The translations under genes and the position numbers were made by a program. Source: Lycorma delicatula (taxonomy: Eukaryota > Arthropoda > Insecta > Hemiptera > Fulgoridae). Taken from it: a stretch of DNA of 64,000 nucleotides. Under the pieces are notes generated by a model. That model was given only the letters and a program-made list of their open reading frames with translations, did no database searches and was not told the origin of the DNA. Shown here piece by piece: positions 34,261-44,474 of the stretch (position 1 is its first letter; each line of letters opens with the position of its first letter). Location of the stretch: NCBI RefSeq assembly GCF_047948215.1, contig NC_134465.1, forward strand, positions 40,462,153 through 40,526,152. The letters run 5' to 3'.

Positions 34261-36146
34261 GAGATGACTCCATCGCCCAATGTGAACCGGTTACAGCTGA
34301 GGAGAGTGTATTTATTCCACGAATACCTCTTATACTTCAGAATATCTTTTTTATTTAAAAATACTTCATTCTTTCCTAAAGCTGTTCATTAAAGGTCTAG
34401 CTTGTTGTGAGCTCACCTAACTCTCCGGTTGATCTTCTCGGTCGATTTTTCATTCTATCTCCAATCGAAGGGAAAACTTCTTGTATATTTTACAATGAAA
34501 CGCTGAAATAAATTTTTTTTAATGTTTTCTACTCCGGTAAAAGAAGAATGAAACATCACTGGTCAACAAAGTATGCAAAATCAACAGGTACAATTATTAT
34601 AAGTAAACATTATTGAAATAAAATCATTGATAGGAAGTGTTAAAAAAGTATTTATAAAAAGATAAAAGTTTAAAATTAGGTCTGAATGAAAAGTTTTAAG
34701 TATTTTAGAGTGTATTTACTCCATTGAGTTGAAACGATCCATATAACTGAATCGCTACAGAAAGCAGTGCATTAATCTGTTACTTTACACATCTGTCTTT
34801 CTTGTGATTGTAATGCAGACAAAGCATCTGTGATACAAGAGTCATAATTTAGAATTGTTTTCTGCAAATTGGTTTTGTTTTCTGTAAATGGGTTCGCTGT
34901 AAGCCAGTCCCTTAAGTGAACAAAATGAAGTTGTAGGGGGTTCCACGGAGAAAATATTGGCTTGTCATGCTATTGTATTTTTGCATTAGTGAAGAAGGTA
35001 TCAAGAAACTACTTCATTTCTCATTTTACCTAATAAGCCAGGAATAATAAATGGTATTTTTGTACGTTTAGAGAATTACTCGTGACTCACCTACAATCAT
35101 TATGAACATTTAACCTTTAACGTAAAAGAAAAACAGTTTCTTAATTAAATTTTATAAAATAATCAGCATCTGTTTCAATTTAACGGGAATATGTGTGTAT
35201 CTTCCGCAAAAATATGTTATACATTTTGGCTCCAAAAATGAAGTTTCTCTGTTTATTAAAAGGTGCAAGAAGTAAAACGGAAAGGTACGAAAACATCAGT
35301 ACGACTATTTAGATTTGAAAACGGTCAGTAATATCTATTGAAAATGTCTGAATAAATTATCTTTTTGTGTTTGGAATTACAACTAAGCGGAAAAAGTGAT
35401 CTCTGATGAATTAGGAACCGTTGATGCCAAACCAGGCTAATGGGTTTTGAGGGCAAAGTAAAAGTAATCGATTTTTGAAATCGCCGATAATAAAACGTTT
35501 CTTAAAAAATTTCCTAAGAAATTTATTCTCTGAAATCTTTTTGTAATAGATTATTTGAAAAATAAACATTTATGAATTTTCTATAGCCAGAAAGTATATT
35601 CGATTTTAAAGGATTATTTTCTCAGTAAAATCAGTTAAAAAAAATAAATGTCCTGCCTGTAAAAGACATGTTACTTTGGGGTGCTAATTGATTAAGTAAA
35701 TACACATTTTGACCTTGAATTGAACTAATTTTCCTGGTCGTACTCAGTAGTCTGAGTTCTGATATATTCGTAGAATTTTTTTCATTTTAAAATTATTATT
35801 TTTATATATCTTATGTCTTTTATGGAAGGATAAATAGAATGATGACATTAATGCAGGTTAAAGCCCTGATAGATTTATTTATCGTATGTTTGAAAAAATT
35901 AACGAATCTAAATCGTATTAAAAATGGTGAAAGCGTACGAGCGAGTCGGTTAAATAGTTTGTGTGAGTGTTTTACGGAAAACAATATATCATTGTTTACA
36001 ATAAGTCTATTGTTTATATTTCTTTAATTATTTTTTGTCACTGAAATTTGATATATATTTTCTCCCGGTTAATTAAATCGGATTTATGTAATTTTTTTTA
36101 CACATGTCATTAGTTTCTTTTTACTCTTGTTGCAAGTTTTTGTTTG
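34261..36146. other. No gene or TE identified
   Basis: Nothing recognisable; the 62-codon ORF at 35839-36027 has no domain. Confidence 0.5.
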
Positions 36147-36157
36147 TCAAATTAAAC
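36147..36157. repeat. LINE target-site duplication, left
   Basis: TCAAATTAAAC, exactly repeated at 36445-36455 on the other side of the LINE fragment. Confidence 0.85.
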
Positions 36158-36444
36158 TTTTTTTTTGTCTTCAGTCATTTGACTGGTTTGATGCAGCTCT
36201 CCAAGATTCCCTATCTAGTACTAGTCGTTTCATTTCGGTATACCTCCTACATCCTACATCCCTAACAATTTGTTTTACATATTCCAAACGTGGCCTGCCT
36301 ACACAATTTTTTCCTTCTACCTGTCCTTCCAATATTAAAGCGACTAGTCCAGGATGCCTTAATATGTGGCCTATAAGTCTGTCCCTTCTTTTAGCTATAT
36401 TTTTCCAAATGCTTCTTTTTTCATCTATTTGCCGCAACACCTCT
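36158..36444 (-). mobile_element. 5'-truncated LINE insertion with TSD
   Basis: A 287-bp insertion. On the minus strand it encodes MLRQIDEKRSIWKNIAKRRD followed by RLIGHILRHPGLVALILEGQ, VEGKNCVGRPRLEYVKQIVR and ESWRAASNQSND, the C-terminus of a LINE ORF2, and ends in a poly-A tail (poly-T at 36158-36165). The reading frame of 89 codons is open, so it is younger than the same-family fragment at 23.6 kb. Perfect 11-bp duplications (36147-36157, 36445-36455) show target-primed reverse transcription that stopped early. Confidence 0.9.
36171..36440 (-). pseudogene. LINE ORF2 C-terminal coding fragment
   Basis: An 89-residue open frame lacking all RT motifs. It contains the IGHILRH and GRPR motifs seen at the end of related LINEs (compare IGHVIRHD and RGRPR at 20.8 kb). 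A truncated, non-functional piece. Confidence 0.8.
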
Positions 36445-36455
36445 TCAAATTAAAC
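36445..36455. repeat. LINE target-site duplication, right
   Basis: TCAAATTAAAC, matching 36147-36157. Confidence 0.85.
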
Positions 36456-37930
36456 ATTGAATTTTATTTATAATATTTGATTATAATGAAGGAGGAGTTA
36501 GATATGTAATTACCAGATACGCCTAGACCATCAGTCTGTTTTTTGTAAAACTCTCTGATAAGAATTTGAATCGTTGCACTGTCCCGCAGGCAGATTCATA
36601 GCTTTGTTGAGATCCATTAAACAAGTCTTATGATTACTGGAAGATGCATGCAGGGGTTCGTAGATAGCATCAGAAGATATCAGACTCTATTTCCATGGTG
36701 CTTTCAAAGGAAGAAGAGATGAAGAATAAGTAGAAATTATTGGGTAGAGTTGTACGATGATTTGTCTACATCCTTTTTAGTATTAAAGAAAATACATAAA
36801 TATGTTTGTTGCTCCAGAATCTTTTTAGTTTTAATTTTATTAAATATGAGTAGATCTGAAAGCCTCTATGTTATTTTATTATTTCTTTGCGGCAAGTTAA
36901 AGATTTATGCAATTTTTGCCGTATTTTAATTTACTTTACTTTATTTTGTGATTTAAATTGTTTAAAAATATAAATGAGATTTGAGTGTCACGGATCGCTT
37001 CATTTTGTATGATTTTTCCGTTCTTAGTTGTTTTGAAAATAATACTGTTAGACAATTTACAAGAAACATTTTGTGAAAACTAAGTTTTAAAATAATCTAT
37101 ATGTTAACTACATACCAAAACATGTTCTGCATATTGTTCTAAATATCAGTGACAATTAAATTCATTGTCTCTGATATTTATATGATTTCAAATGCTGATT
37201 AAAAAGTACTGCCCTCCCTGCAATTGATTTAAAAAAAAAAAATTCTTTTAGATATGCAGGTTTTGATGACACTCAATTTAGTTTTTGATCGGTAAATCAG
37301 GTATAATCACGGTTGAAAATATTGTCTGAAGAGTGCCAAAGCGTTTAATAATGAAAAATTTTAAAGAATTTAACATTATTGATCGTTATGAGACTTAATG
37401 TTATAAAAGTTGTCGGTCGTGTGTAAAAATCTTACCAAAGGGGAAGGGAGATATAATGAATGGTGTACGGTAGTATCAGTTCTTGGTTCATTATTTCTTT
37501 TTTGATCGTTTTCAAGGTCATTTGTAACAACTATATCGGTCGATTAGATTTTATTAAAATTCCTAAGAGTAATAAACACATTTAAGAGATCTCGGCATTA
37601 TTAATTACATCGAGTATATTTTTTTGATTGTGCAGGAATGAGCGCGTATCAAAGTCATTCTATTTTTAAAATTGAGAAATTTAGCTGTAAATAATTCTCT
37701 CTTTCTTTCACATATGGTGTCTTACATTCGGGTCTATCTTGATCAGAAGTTTAAATTTGTCTTAAAAATTAGCAGTAACGTCGGTCGTTACAGAATATCA
37801 GAGTCGGGTTTGTAGTAAATTTTGTGATTATAGTCTTGTGATATCGGAATCTATCTGCCTGATAATGCTTAGAATAACATAATGTGGACTGGATTGTGGA
37901 AGTCGTTGACAGTTAAGATTAGATGAGTAC
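36456..37930. other. No gene seen; one inverted repeat
   Basis: Contains a hairpin at 37140-37180: arms TAAATATCAGTGACAAT and ATTGTCTCTGATATTTA, 16 of 17 paired, 7-base loop. Otherwise unannotated. Confidence 0.5.
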
Positions 37931-37944
37931 TGCCCGTTGCTTTT

Positions 37945-38975
37945 TACTTCCTTGTGCGAAATAAAGGAAGTATTGTGATCACGAAAAATTTCGGTTTTCA
38001 GATTTCAACGGAAATATCAATTTTGATCATCCATGAATCCATTTTCACTAGTTTCGGCGTGACGTCTGTACGTACGTTTGTATCTCGAATAACTCAAAAA
38101 CGATAAGCCGTAGGATTCTGAAATTTTGGATTTAGGACTGTTGTAATAGCTATTTGTGTACCTCCCCTTTTGATTGCAATAGACTGAACCAATAGCGTTC
38201 AAAAAAGCCCAAAATCCAAAACAATTTGGACTTTTTCTAAACTGCAGTAATAAGCCCTCATTGAGAGCCTTTCAAGGATATATCATAAGCGGTACTTATT
38301 TTAATCGGTTCCAGAGTTATAGCCAAATGGAATTTTAATTAATGAAATATTTGAATCTTACACATCGGTTCCAATCAGACTACGTTTACTTTTTTTTTAT
38401 ATTTTCGCGTTTTACATCCCCTAGACCCCAAAACCATCGTCAGTTCAAAAATTTATATATATATATATATTTTTTTTCACTTTCTTGTGGATACGATAAC
38501 TGCCGTAATTTTGCGCCAATCAGTTTTAAATTGATAGATAAAATATAACGACCCAAATTCTCGGTCCAGTTTATTAATGGGCAAAGTCGGACCATGGGGG
38601 TAGAAATGGGGGGGGGGGGGCTTTTTCGAAAAAAAACAAAATATCACCAACCGTTGACCCAGGGGGTGGAAAAAATAGGGTTTCGAAGACAAAAAATCAT
38701 ACCTCCCTTAATAGGCACAGTATCGAATCGGTTTAAAGTGGTCGGTAATCCTCTAAAAATTACTTAAAACTTTTGTCTGAAACATTTTTTTATATGACTA
38801 ACCCTTAGGGGAAGGGATGACCAAACTGTTGCTGGGATTGTAAGAAGATGGGGCTTGTATGCTAAACATGTGAAACTTTTTTTCTTAACTTTAAGGTGGA
38901 AATCTTTTTTATCCTCTATTTAGCACCGGTGAAAACTGCCTCCGCCTTCCGGCGTTCCGAAAGGGATTTTTTTAT
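37945..38975. repeat. Unclassified ~1-kb interspersed repeat
   Basis: Starts near an internal hairpin ACTTCCTTGTGCGAAATAAAGGAAGT-like segment, continues with GTCTGTACGTACGTTTGTAT and CTCGAATAACTCAAAAACGA, then GGATTTAGGACTGTTGTAAT, and ends near GCACCGGTGAAAACTGCC and CGCCTTCCGGCG. I recall very similar text as a high-copy repeat in hemipteran genomes, but only one copy is in this window. It has no protein-coding frame. A run of 13 G lies at 38608-38620. Confidence 0.45.
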
Positions 38976-39430
38976 TTATTTTTAATTTAAGTATATTGAT
39001 TTATTAATAAGTAATCTCGGATTGGAAAAAAAAGATTTGGCGTAAATAATAATTCAATAACAATAAAAAAAAGTGGAAAAAAAAATCACAAATTATTAAT
39101 GAGTAAAATTTTATGTACTCTTCATTTAAAAAAAAAAGTGGTTGTGTAATTACAAGGCGTACAATGAAGTCATGAGGAGTTGACATCAGATTTTTTTTTG
39201 TAGTTGAAGTTCTACGAATACAATGTGAATATGTACGATTAAAAGTTTCTATGTATCTTTTAAAACTATCTTCACATACACGCACGCGCGCGCGTCTAAA
39301 CACAAAGGGTGTTAATAAAGTACGGGAATCTTTAAACCAGAAAACTGAAATTCACCAAGCGCTTCTAAGTTATGATATATTTTTATAAATCGTATTGGAC
39401 AGAATCAACGACGTATTCTAGGTTTAGGTT
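38976..39430. other. No gene seen
   Basis: A-rich runs and a short (CG)n/(CA)n tract near 39278-39295. The minus ORF at 39004-39303 is low-complexity. Confidence 0.5.
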
Positions 39431-39446
39431 AGGTTAGGTGTAGGTA

Positions 39447-39744
39447 AACCCGCCGGGTTGGTCTAGTGGTGAACGCGTCTTCCCAAATCAGCTGATTTGG
39501 AAGTCGAGAGTTCCAGCGTCGAAGTCCTAGTAAAGCCAGTTATTTTTACACGGATTTGAATACTAGATCGTGGATACCGGTGTTCTTTGGTGGTTGGGTT
39601 TCAATTAACCGCACATCTCAGGAACGGTCGAACTGAGAATGTACAAGACTACACTTAATTTACACTCATACATATCATCCTCATTCATCCTCTGAAGTAT
39701 TATTTAAACGGTAGTTACCGGTGGCTAAGCAGGAAAAAGAAAAA
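39447..39744 (+). mobile_element. tRNA-derived SINE, family 1 (tandem copy 1)
   Basis: Full-length: AACCCGCCGGGTTGGTCTAG, GAACGCGTCTTCCCAAATCA, GAAGTCCTAGTAAAGCCAG, GGTTGGGTTTCAATTAACCG, CACATCTCAGGAACGGTCG, ACATATCATCCTCATTCATC, CGGTAGTTACCGGTGGCTAA and an AGGAAAAAGAAAAA tail. CpGs are largely intact. It is preceded by AGGTTAGGTTAGGTGTAGGT and followed by a similar GGTTAGCTGTAGGTGTAGGT, suggesting a duplicated target. Confidence 0.95.
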
Positions 39745-39765
39745 GGTTAGCTGTAGGTGTAGGTT

Positions 39766-40046
39766 AACCCACCGGGTTGGTGTAGTGGTGAATGCGTTTT
39801 CACAAATCAGCTGATTTGGAAGTCGAGAGTTCCAACGTTCAAATCATAGTAAAGATTTTTATACGAATTTGAATACTAGATCGTGGATACCGGTGTTCTT
39901 TGGTGGTTGGGTTTCAATTAATCACACATCTCAGAAAGGTTCGACCTGAGACTGCACAAGACTACACTCGTACATATCATCCTCATTCGTCTTCTGAAAT
40001 ATTTACCTGGCGGTGATTCCCGGAGACTAAACAGGAAAAAGAAGAA
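39766..40046 (+). mobile_element. tRNA-derived SINE, family 1 (tandem copy 2)
   Basis: A second copy in the same orientation only about 20 bp after the first: AACCCACCGGGTTGGTGTAG, GTTCCAACGTTCAAATC, GATCGTGGATACCGGTGTTC, ACACATCTCAGAAAGGTTCG. It diverges from copy 1 at many positions and lacks the CATTTACACTC segment before CATATCATCC. The two are therefore separate insertions, not a recent tandem duplication. It is followed by GTTGCAGGTTAGGAG, resembling the sequence before copy 1. Confidence 0.9.
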
Positions 40047-40777
40047 GTTGCAGGTTAGGAGATAACTGCCGGGGAACTGCGGAGTGGCAGTTTTTTATTT
40101 CAGCGTGCAATAACAGCGATCTCAGTATTAGTTTTTATTAGTCTTTATAAAGCGGTTAGTAAATCGCATTAGTAATTGCATTTCGGTACTAATAATTTAA
40201 TACTTTATTAAATTAATTTTATTTTTTAGAATCTTTATTTTTGTACGTTATAAATTATAAACTATATTTTAAGAAACCTTTACGTATGCTATTTCTCCAT
40301 GTCCTTATGGAACCGAGCATCCGCGACGATTTATGTAAATATTTGAATACGTAATTTTTTCTTTTTCTGCTTTATTGATTTTTCTATATAAAAATTTACT
40401 GTTCTTGATTTACTGACGTAATTTACGCCTAAATAGTATTTTGACGGTTATATATATAGAGGTATGTTCAACTCTAGTGTCGTGATGATCGTTCCTAACT
40501 TCATCTTCGATTTGTTACTTCTTTTATAAACATTTTTGATAAAATGAAATGTACGTTACGCTAATTTTGATTTGACAGTTCAAGCCACTTTTTTCATGAT
40601 TTTCCGCAAAGAATACGTTAACGAAAATATTTAGGTTAATAATACAAACGAAAATATTTACATTCGGCTTAAAATCTATTTTAAATTATTTATTACCCGT
40701 GATTTTCCTAGGAATTAAAACAAAATCTGTCGAACTGTCATGATAGCACATTACTGTCGTCTGTTATTTATAAGTTA
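40047..40777. other. No gene seen
   Basis: No domain or TE terminus recognised. Confidence 0.5.
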
Positions 40778-41330
40778 AAAAAAGCTGACAACACAGTTGT
40801 AGAACTTTTCCGTCATGCGGTCTTAGCCGTGTTCCGGGAAAGTCCTACATTGTAAGTTGTTTCTGATGCACGGCGTACACGCACGACTTAATTAAAAATA
40901 TTTATCATTTTGTTTAAATATAATATTTTTTCGTTTACTTGATTCAGTGATTCTAACTAAAGCGCGTACGTGTTTAATTCGCGCAGGTGTGGCGGTACTA
41001 GCGGCGACGGTCGGCACTAATTAAACTAATGTAATTGCACAACTAACTACAAATTTCATTTGTACGGTCGGTAGACCGGTGTAGCCGTGAGGTTTAACAC
41101 ACCGGGTTCCGAGTCGACCAGGCGATCTCGTTCGAGACCTAGACAGACCGAGCTACTTTTTTTTGCACTTTAAATATTATTAATGTATTTAATTCTCTCG
41201 CTCACCTGCGACGTCACAACATAGCAGATGACTACAACAGCATTTTTTTGGTTGGGGGTACGATTTTGGAAAAATCTTTTTTTGCTGATATTGCTATTTT
41301 TTAATCGTTAACAAATGCGTCTAAGAAAAA
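40778..41330 (+). repeat. Rep-A copy a, 5' part (split by BEL/Pao)
   Basis: Starts AAAAAGCTGACAACACAGTT, the terminus shared by all Rep-A copies. It continues through a GTGTGGCGGTACTAGCGGCG segment, a tRNA-like module (41067-41152), then CTAAGAAAAA where the BEL/Pao element inserted. The remainder resumes at 47580. Copy b at 50.3-51.1 kb has the same order in reverse. No protein-coding frame. Family unknown to me; name given here. Confidence 0.7.
41067..41152 (+). repeat. tRNA-like module inside Rep-A copy a
   Basis: GTCGGTAGACCGGTGTAGCC, GTGAGGTTTAACACACCGGG and CTCGTTCGAGACCTAGACAG. TAGCCGTGAGG resembles an A box, GTTCGAGACC fits a pol III B box, and the outer GGTC...GACC ends can pair. 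It is not a canonical tRNA gene: the arms are irregular. It is probably a tRNA-derived sequence that could drive pol III transcription. Confidence 0.5.
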
Positions 41331-41571
41331 TGTTTGGTTTAAAATCAGACACTCTGCGCTGCCTATGGGCAGCTTTAGTATTAAGAACATTCTGTTATAC
41401 TAGTTATTCGGAGTTGGACAGTCTTAGAGTATACATTCACGCCAGTACGGCCTCTGCATTATAGTAATATAGTTTAATATTGTTAATATTATAAATATAG
41501 TATATTTAGTTATCAATCAGTGTGTAATTATTTTATGTATACTACAGTCCATTATTCTGCTACAACGTACA
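41331..41571 (+). repeat. BEL/Pao 5' LTR
   Basis: Begins TGTTTGGTTTAAAATCAGAC and ends near CTGCTACAACGTACA. Compared with the 3' LTR there are about four substitutions plus a 9-bp extra ATTGTTAAT-like insert near 41486 and small end differences, so the LTRs are roughly 98 percent identical by eye. As for any LTR it would hold the promoter and polyadenylation signals; I cannot assign them precisely. Confidence 0.9.
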
Positions 41572-41583
41572 GCCCGTTATCAT

Positions 41584-41600
41584 TGGTCCTCCGGGCCCGA
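41584..41600 (+). promoter_or_regulatory. Candidate primer-binding site and SINE TSD (left)
   Basis: TGGTCCTCCGGGCCCGA begins with TGG, complementary to a tRNA CCA end, 12 bases after the 5' LTR, so it is the likely minus-strand primer site. Bases 41585-41600 are repeated exactly at 41835-41850 because a SINE inserted here. A second similar word, TGGTCGTCCGAACCGGATAT, follows near 41861. The tRNA partner was not identified. Confidence 0.6.
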
Positions 41601-41834
41601 GTTACAGCGTTCAAGTCCTAGTAAAGCCAGTTATTTTTAAACGGATTTGAATGCTAGATCGTGGATACCGGTGTGTTCTTTGGTGGTTGGGTTTCAATTA
41701 CCAAACATCTCAGGAATGGTCGAACTGAGAATGTGCAAGACTACACTTCATTTACACTCATACATATCATCCTCATTCATCCTCTGAAGAATTATCTAAA
41801 CGGTAGTTACCGGAGGCTAAACAGGAAAAAGAAA
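41601..41834 (+). mobile_element. SINE family 1, 5'-truncated, inside BEL/Pao
   Basis: Lacks the first roughly 75 bases of the SINE, including the A box. It starts GTTACAGCGTTCAAGTCCTA and runs to the usual CTAAACAGGAAAAAGAAA tail. Perfect 16-bp duplications GGTCCTCCGGGCCCGA flank it (41585-41600, 41835-41850). It is nearly identical in the body to the 39.4-kb copy, so it is a late event, after the BEL insertion or carried with it. Confidence 0.95.
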
Positions 41835-41850
41835 GGTCCTCCGGGCCCGA
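41835..41850. repeat. SINE target-site duplication, right (PBS copy)
   Basis: GGTCCTCCGGGCCCGA, identical to 41585-41600, restoring a second copy of most of the candidate primer-binding site 3' of the SINE. Confidence 0.9.
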
Positions 41851-42336
41851 TATTTTTTATTGGTCGTCCGAACCGGATATTTTTTATTTTATGCAGAATA
41901 TAGTTTGCGTATAATATATCGTATAATATAGTTGCGTAATAATATCGATAAGAAGTGCGGTTAATATCCATACAGTCTTCGCAGCGCACGTTTAATTCGA
42001 CTTGGAATGCAGACATCGCCCTTGGTGCTAAGTAAACAGCCATTTTGTCGTGACCTTCAAGTCAGGCTACCTGCTGCCAGTCGATTATCTTATTTGTTTC
42101 AGATAAGTAATACAAATTGGGAATTATCAGCTCCTTATTTACGTTCCTATCTATGATATAGATTTACATTAACTAATCCTTCATCTGATTCCTTTATCAT
42201 TCACATTATTATTTCTTACTGATTAGTTCCATCCATTTCGTCTATATTTTTACTAATTACTAATTTCTTATTTTCCTATAAATCTTTAATTTACGTTGAT
42301 AGTTATATCTATAAGAATTTTATAAGAATTATCATT

Positions 42337-43717
42337 ATGTCTCTTGAAGTTGAAATTACAACTTTGAAAAAAACAACTAGGAGTATGTAAGGCTCAATTA
42401 ACACGCATAAAAACATTTCTCGATAAATGTAATAATGAGACACCAAAAAGTAATATTAAAGTTAGATATGATGCAATGCCAAATATTTTAGATAATTTTA
42501 ATAAAATACAGAGTTTGCTAGAAGTACAGGACGAGAAAAATTATGATACGCATTTAGAAGATAGGTTAGATTTTGAAGACAATTATTATGAAATTAGGGC
42601 GCAAATAGAAGAATATTTAAAGGAAACATCAGTTTCAGAAACCCAGCACTTCAACTCACACCAATGTTGCATTAACGAAAATAAACCTTCAGTAAAATTA
42701 CCAATGATCAATTTACCTTTTAACGGTACGTACGAAAATTGGATGCCTTATGCAGATGCATTCAAGGCATTGGTTCATGACAATAAAGACGTTAGTCCAA
42801 TTCAGAAATTCTACTATCTGAATTCTACACTGACATATGAAGCAGCTCAATTAATAAAAAACTTAGCTGTTACTGATGCTAATTACCCAGTTGCTTGGAA
42901 ATTGTTACAAGACCGATACAAAAACAAGAGATTTATTGCATCGGCTCATGTTAGAGAAATAATAAATATTAAGCTAGTTAGTAAGGAAGACGCCAACGAA
43001 TTTCGTCAGTTCATCAATACGGCGATTAGTAATTTTAATGCTCTCAATGTTTTAAATATTCAAACACCAATTCATGAAGTAATTTTAAGTCAACTGTATA
43101 TAGATAGATTAGATTCAAAAACCAAACGAGAATGGGAATTAAAAAATTCTACACAAGATTTTCCATCTCTCAAAGATCTTTATGAATTTTTGGAAATAAA
43201 TGTCAAGCCTTGGAGGCTTTAGCCTCTTCAAACAGTGTATGAACGGCAAAAATATAAACCTGTTCGACATTCTAACTTGTATGTAGCTACTGATTCCAAA
43301 GTATGTGAATGTTGCAATCAACCTCACACTTTATACAAGTGTTCGAAGTTTAGTAATTTAAGTGTTTCTGATAAATCTAAGTTTGTTAAGGATAAGAAGT
43401 TATGTTACAATTGTCTTAGATTAGGTCATTTAGTAAGGAATTGTTCCTCTAGAGGCTGTCGAATTTGCAAGGGCAAACATCACACCTCATTACATATAAG
43501 TTCACAAAATAATTCGTTTAAATCTAATAGCAATAATGATTCAGATTCAAACCAGAAAATTTCTAGTTGTTCGCAAAACAGTCCAGCTTCACATCATAGC
43601 TCTTCTAACACATATTGTTCGCTCAAATCAAGAGTGAAATCGAATATTCTTCTTTCTACAGCGATTGTTCGCTGGTCCAAGATAGTCAAGGAAGATTACA
43701 ACCATGTAGATTGCTAA
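42337..43717 (+). pseudogene. gag: BEL/Pao gag pseudogene
   Basis: An ATG at 42337 opens MSLEVEITTLKK, then a frameshift leads into AQLTRIKTFLDKC and the long frame 42476-43222. That frame carries MINLPFNGTYENWMPYADAF, a DUF1759-type capsid-like block, and FRQFINTAISNFNALNVL. A frame change and the TAG at 43220 interrupt it. The frame resuming at 43235 has a CCHC knuckle CYNCLRLGHLVRNC near 43403 flanked by further Cys/His pairs (CECCNQPHTLYKC, CRICKGKHHTSLH). The protein would package the element's RNA. Confidence 0.85.
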
Positions 43718-44397
43718 TAGATTCAGCTAGCCAATCAAACTTCATTACTGAAAACTGTGTTGAACGTTTAGGTTTAAGAAAAATTCGTCAGTCAGTTCCA
43801 ATTATGGGTATAAATAATACTCCTACTAAAACAAATTATAGTGTAGACGTACAATTATTTTCTACTTCTAACGATTTTAGTGCAAATATTTCTTGTTTAA
43901 TGTTACCACAAATAACTAGCAATGTGCCATGCAATGTTATCAACTACAAATCATGGAATCTGCCTTCGAATTTAAAATTATCTGATCCAGAATTTTATAA
44001 ACCAGGAAATATTGACATGTTAATGGGCATTGAGCTATATTTCGAAATTATGAAATGTGATAAAAGGGTAAGACCAGGTGGATTTCCAGTTATCTTTGAA
44101 ACTGAATTAGGATGGATTCTATCAGGAGAATATCCATCAGAAAATACCTCTTCAAGTCCTGAAACCACATGTTTAACATTAACAAATGATCAACTTCAAC
44201 AACAGCTCAAACAATTTTGGGAATTAGAAGAGTTGGTTGTTCTACCCAAGGCTAAGGAACAAGACGAGTGTGAACAGTATTATCGGAACACAACAACCCG
44301 AGATTTTTCAGGTCGTCTTATCGTCAGACTTCCTCTAAAGCCAGATCGTTTACCTGAGACTCATTCGATCAAGCAAGTTTGCGATTTCAAGCGTTAG
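43615..44397 (+). pseudogene. pol: BEL/Pao protease region (DUF1758) pseudogene
   Basis: In the frame overlapping the end of gag, LLIDSASQSNFITENCVERL near 43706 is the aspartic-protease block of Pao-type polyproteins (D-S-x-S-x-x-x-F). DMLMGIELYFEIM and TELGWILSGEY follow, the usual linker to RT. The frame ends at 44397 after a shift, and another stop lies near 44434. It would cleave Gag-Pol; broken. Confidence 0.8.
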
Positions 44398-44474
44398 AGA
44401 AAAGGCTTCAAAGGAATCATTCTTTTTGAGTCTGGAATACTCAAAATTTCTTCAAGAATAAAGAACTCGGTCAC

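Noticed and set aside
39427..39446. True interstitial telomere array
   Set aside because: Only two or three imperfect GGTTA-type units; mentioned as a possible target preference only.
41067..41152. Functional tRNA gene
   Set aside because: A/B-box-like words exist but the cloverleaf arms are irregular and the same module lies in another copy of the repeat, so it is repeat-derived.
43139..43327. Minus-strand ORF inside BEL gag
   Set aside because: Shadow of the plus-strand gag coding sequence.
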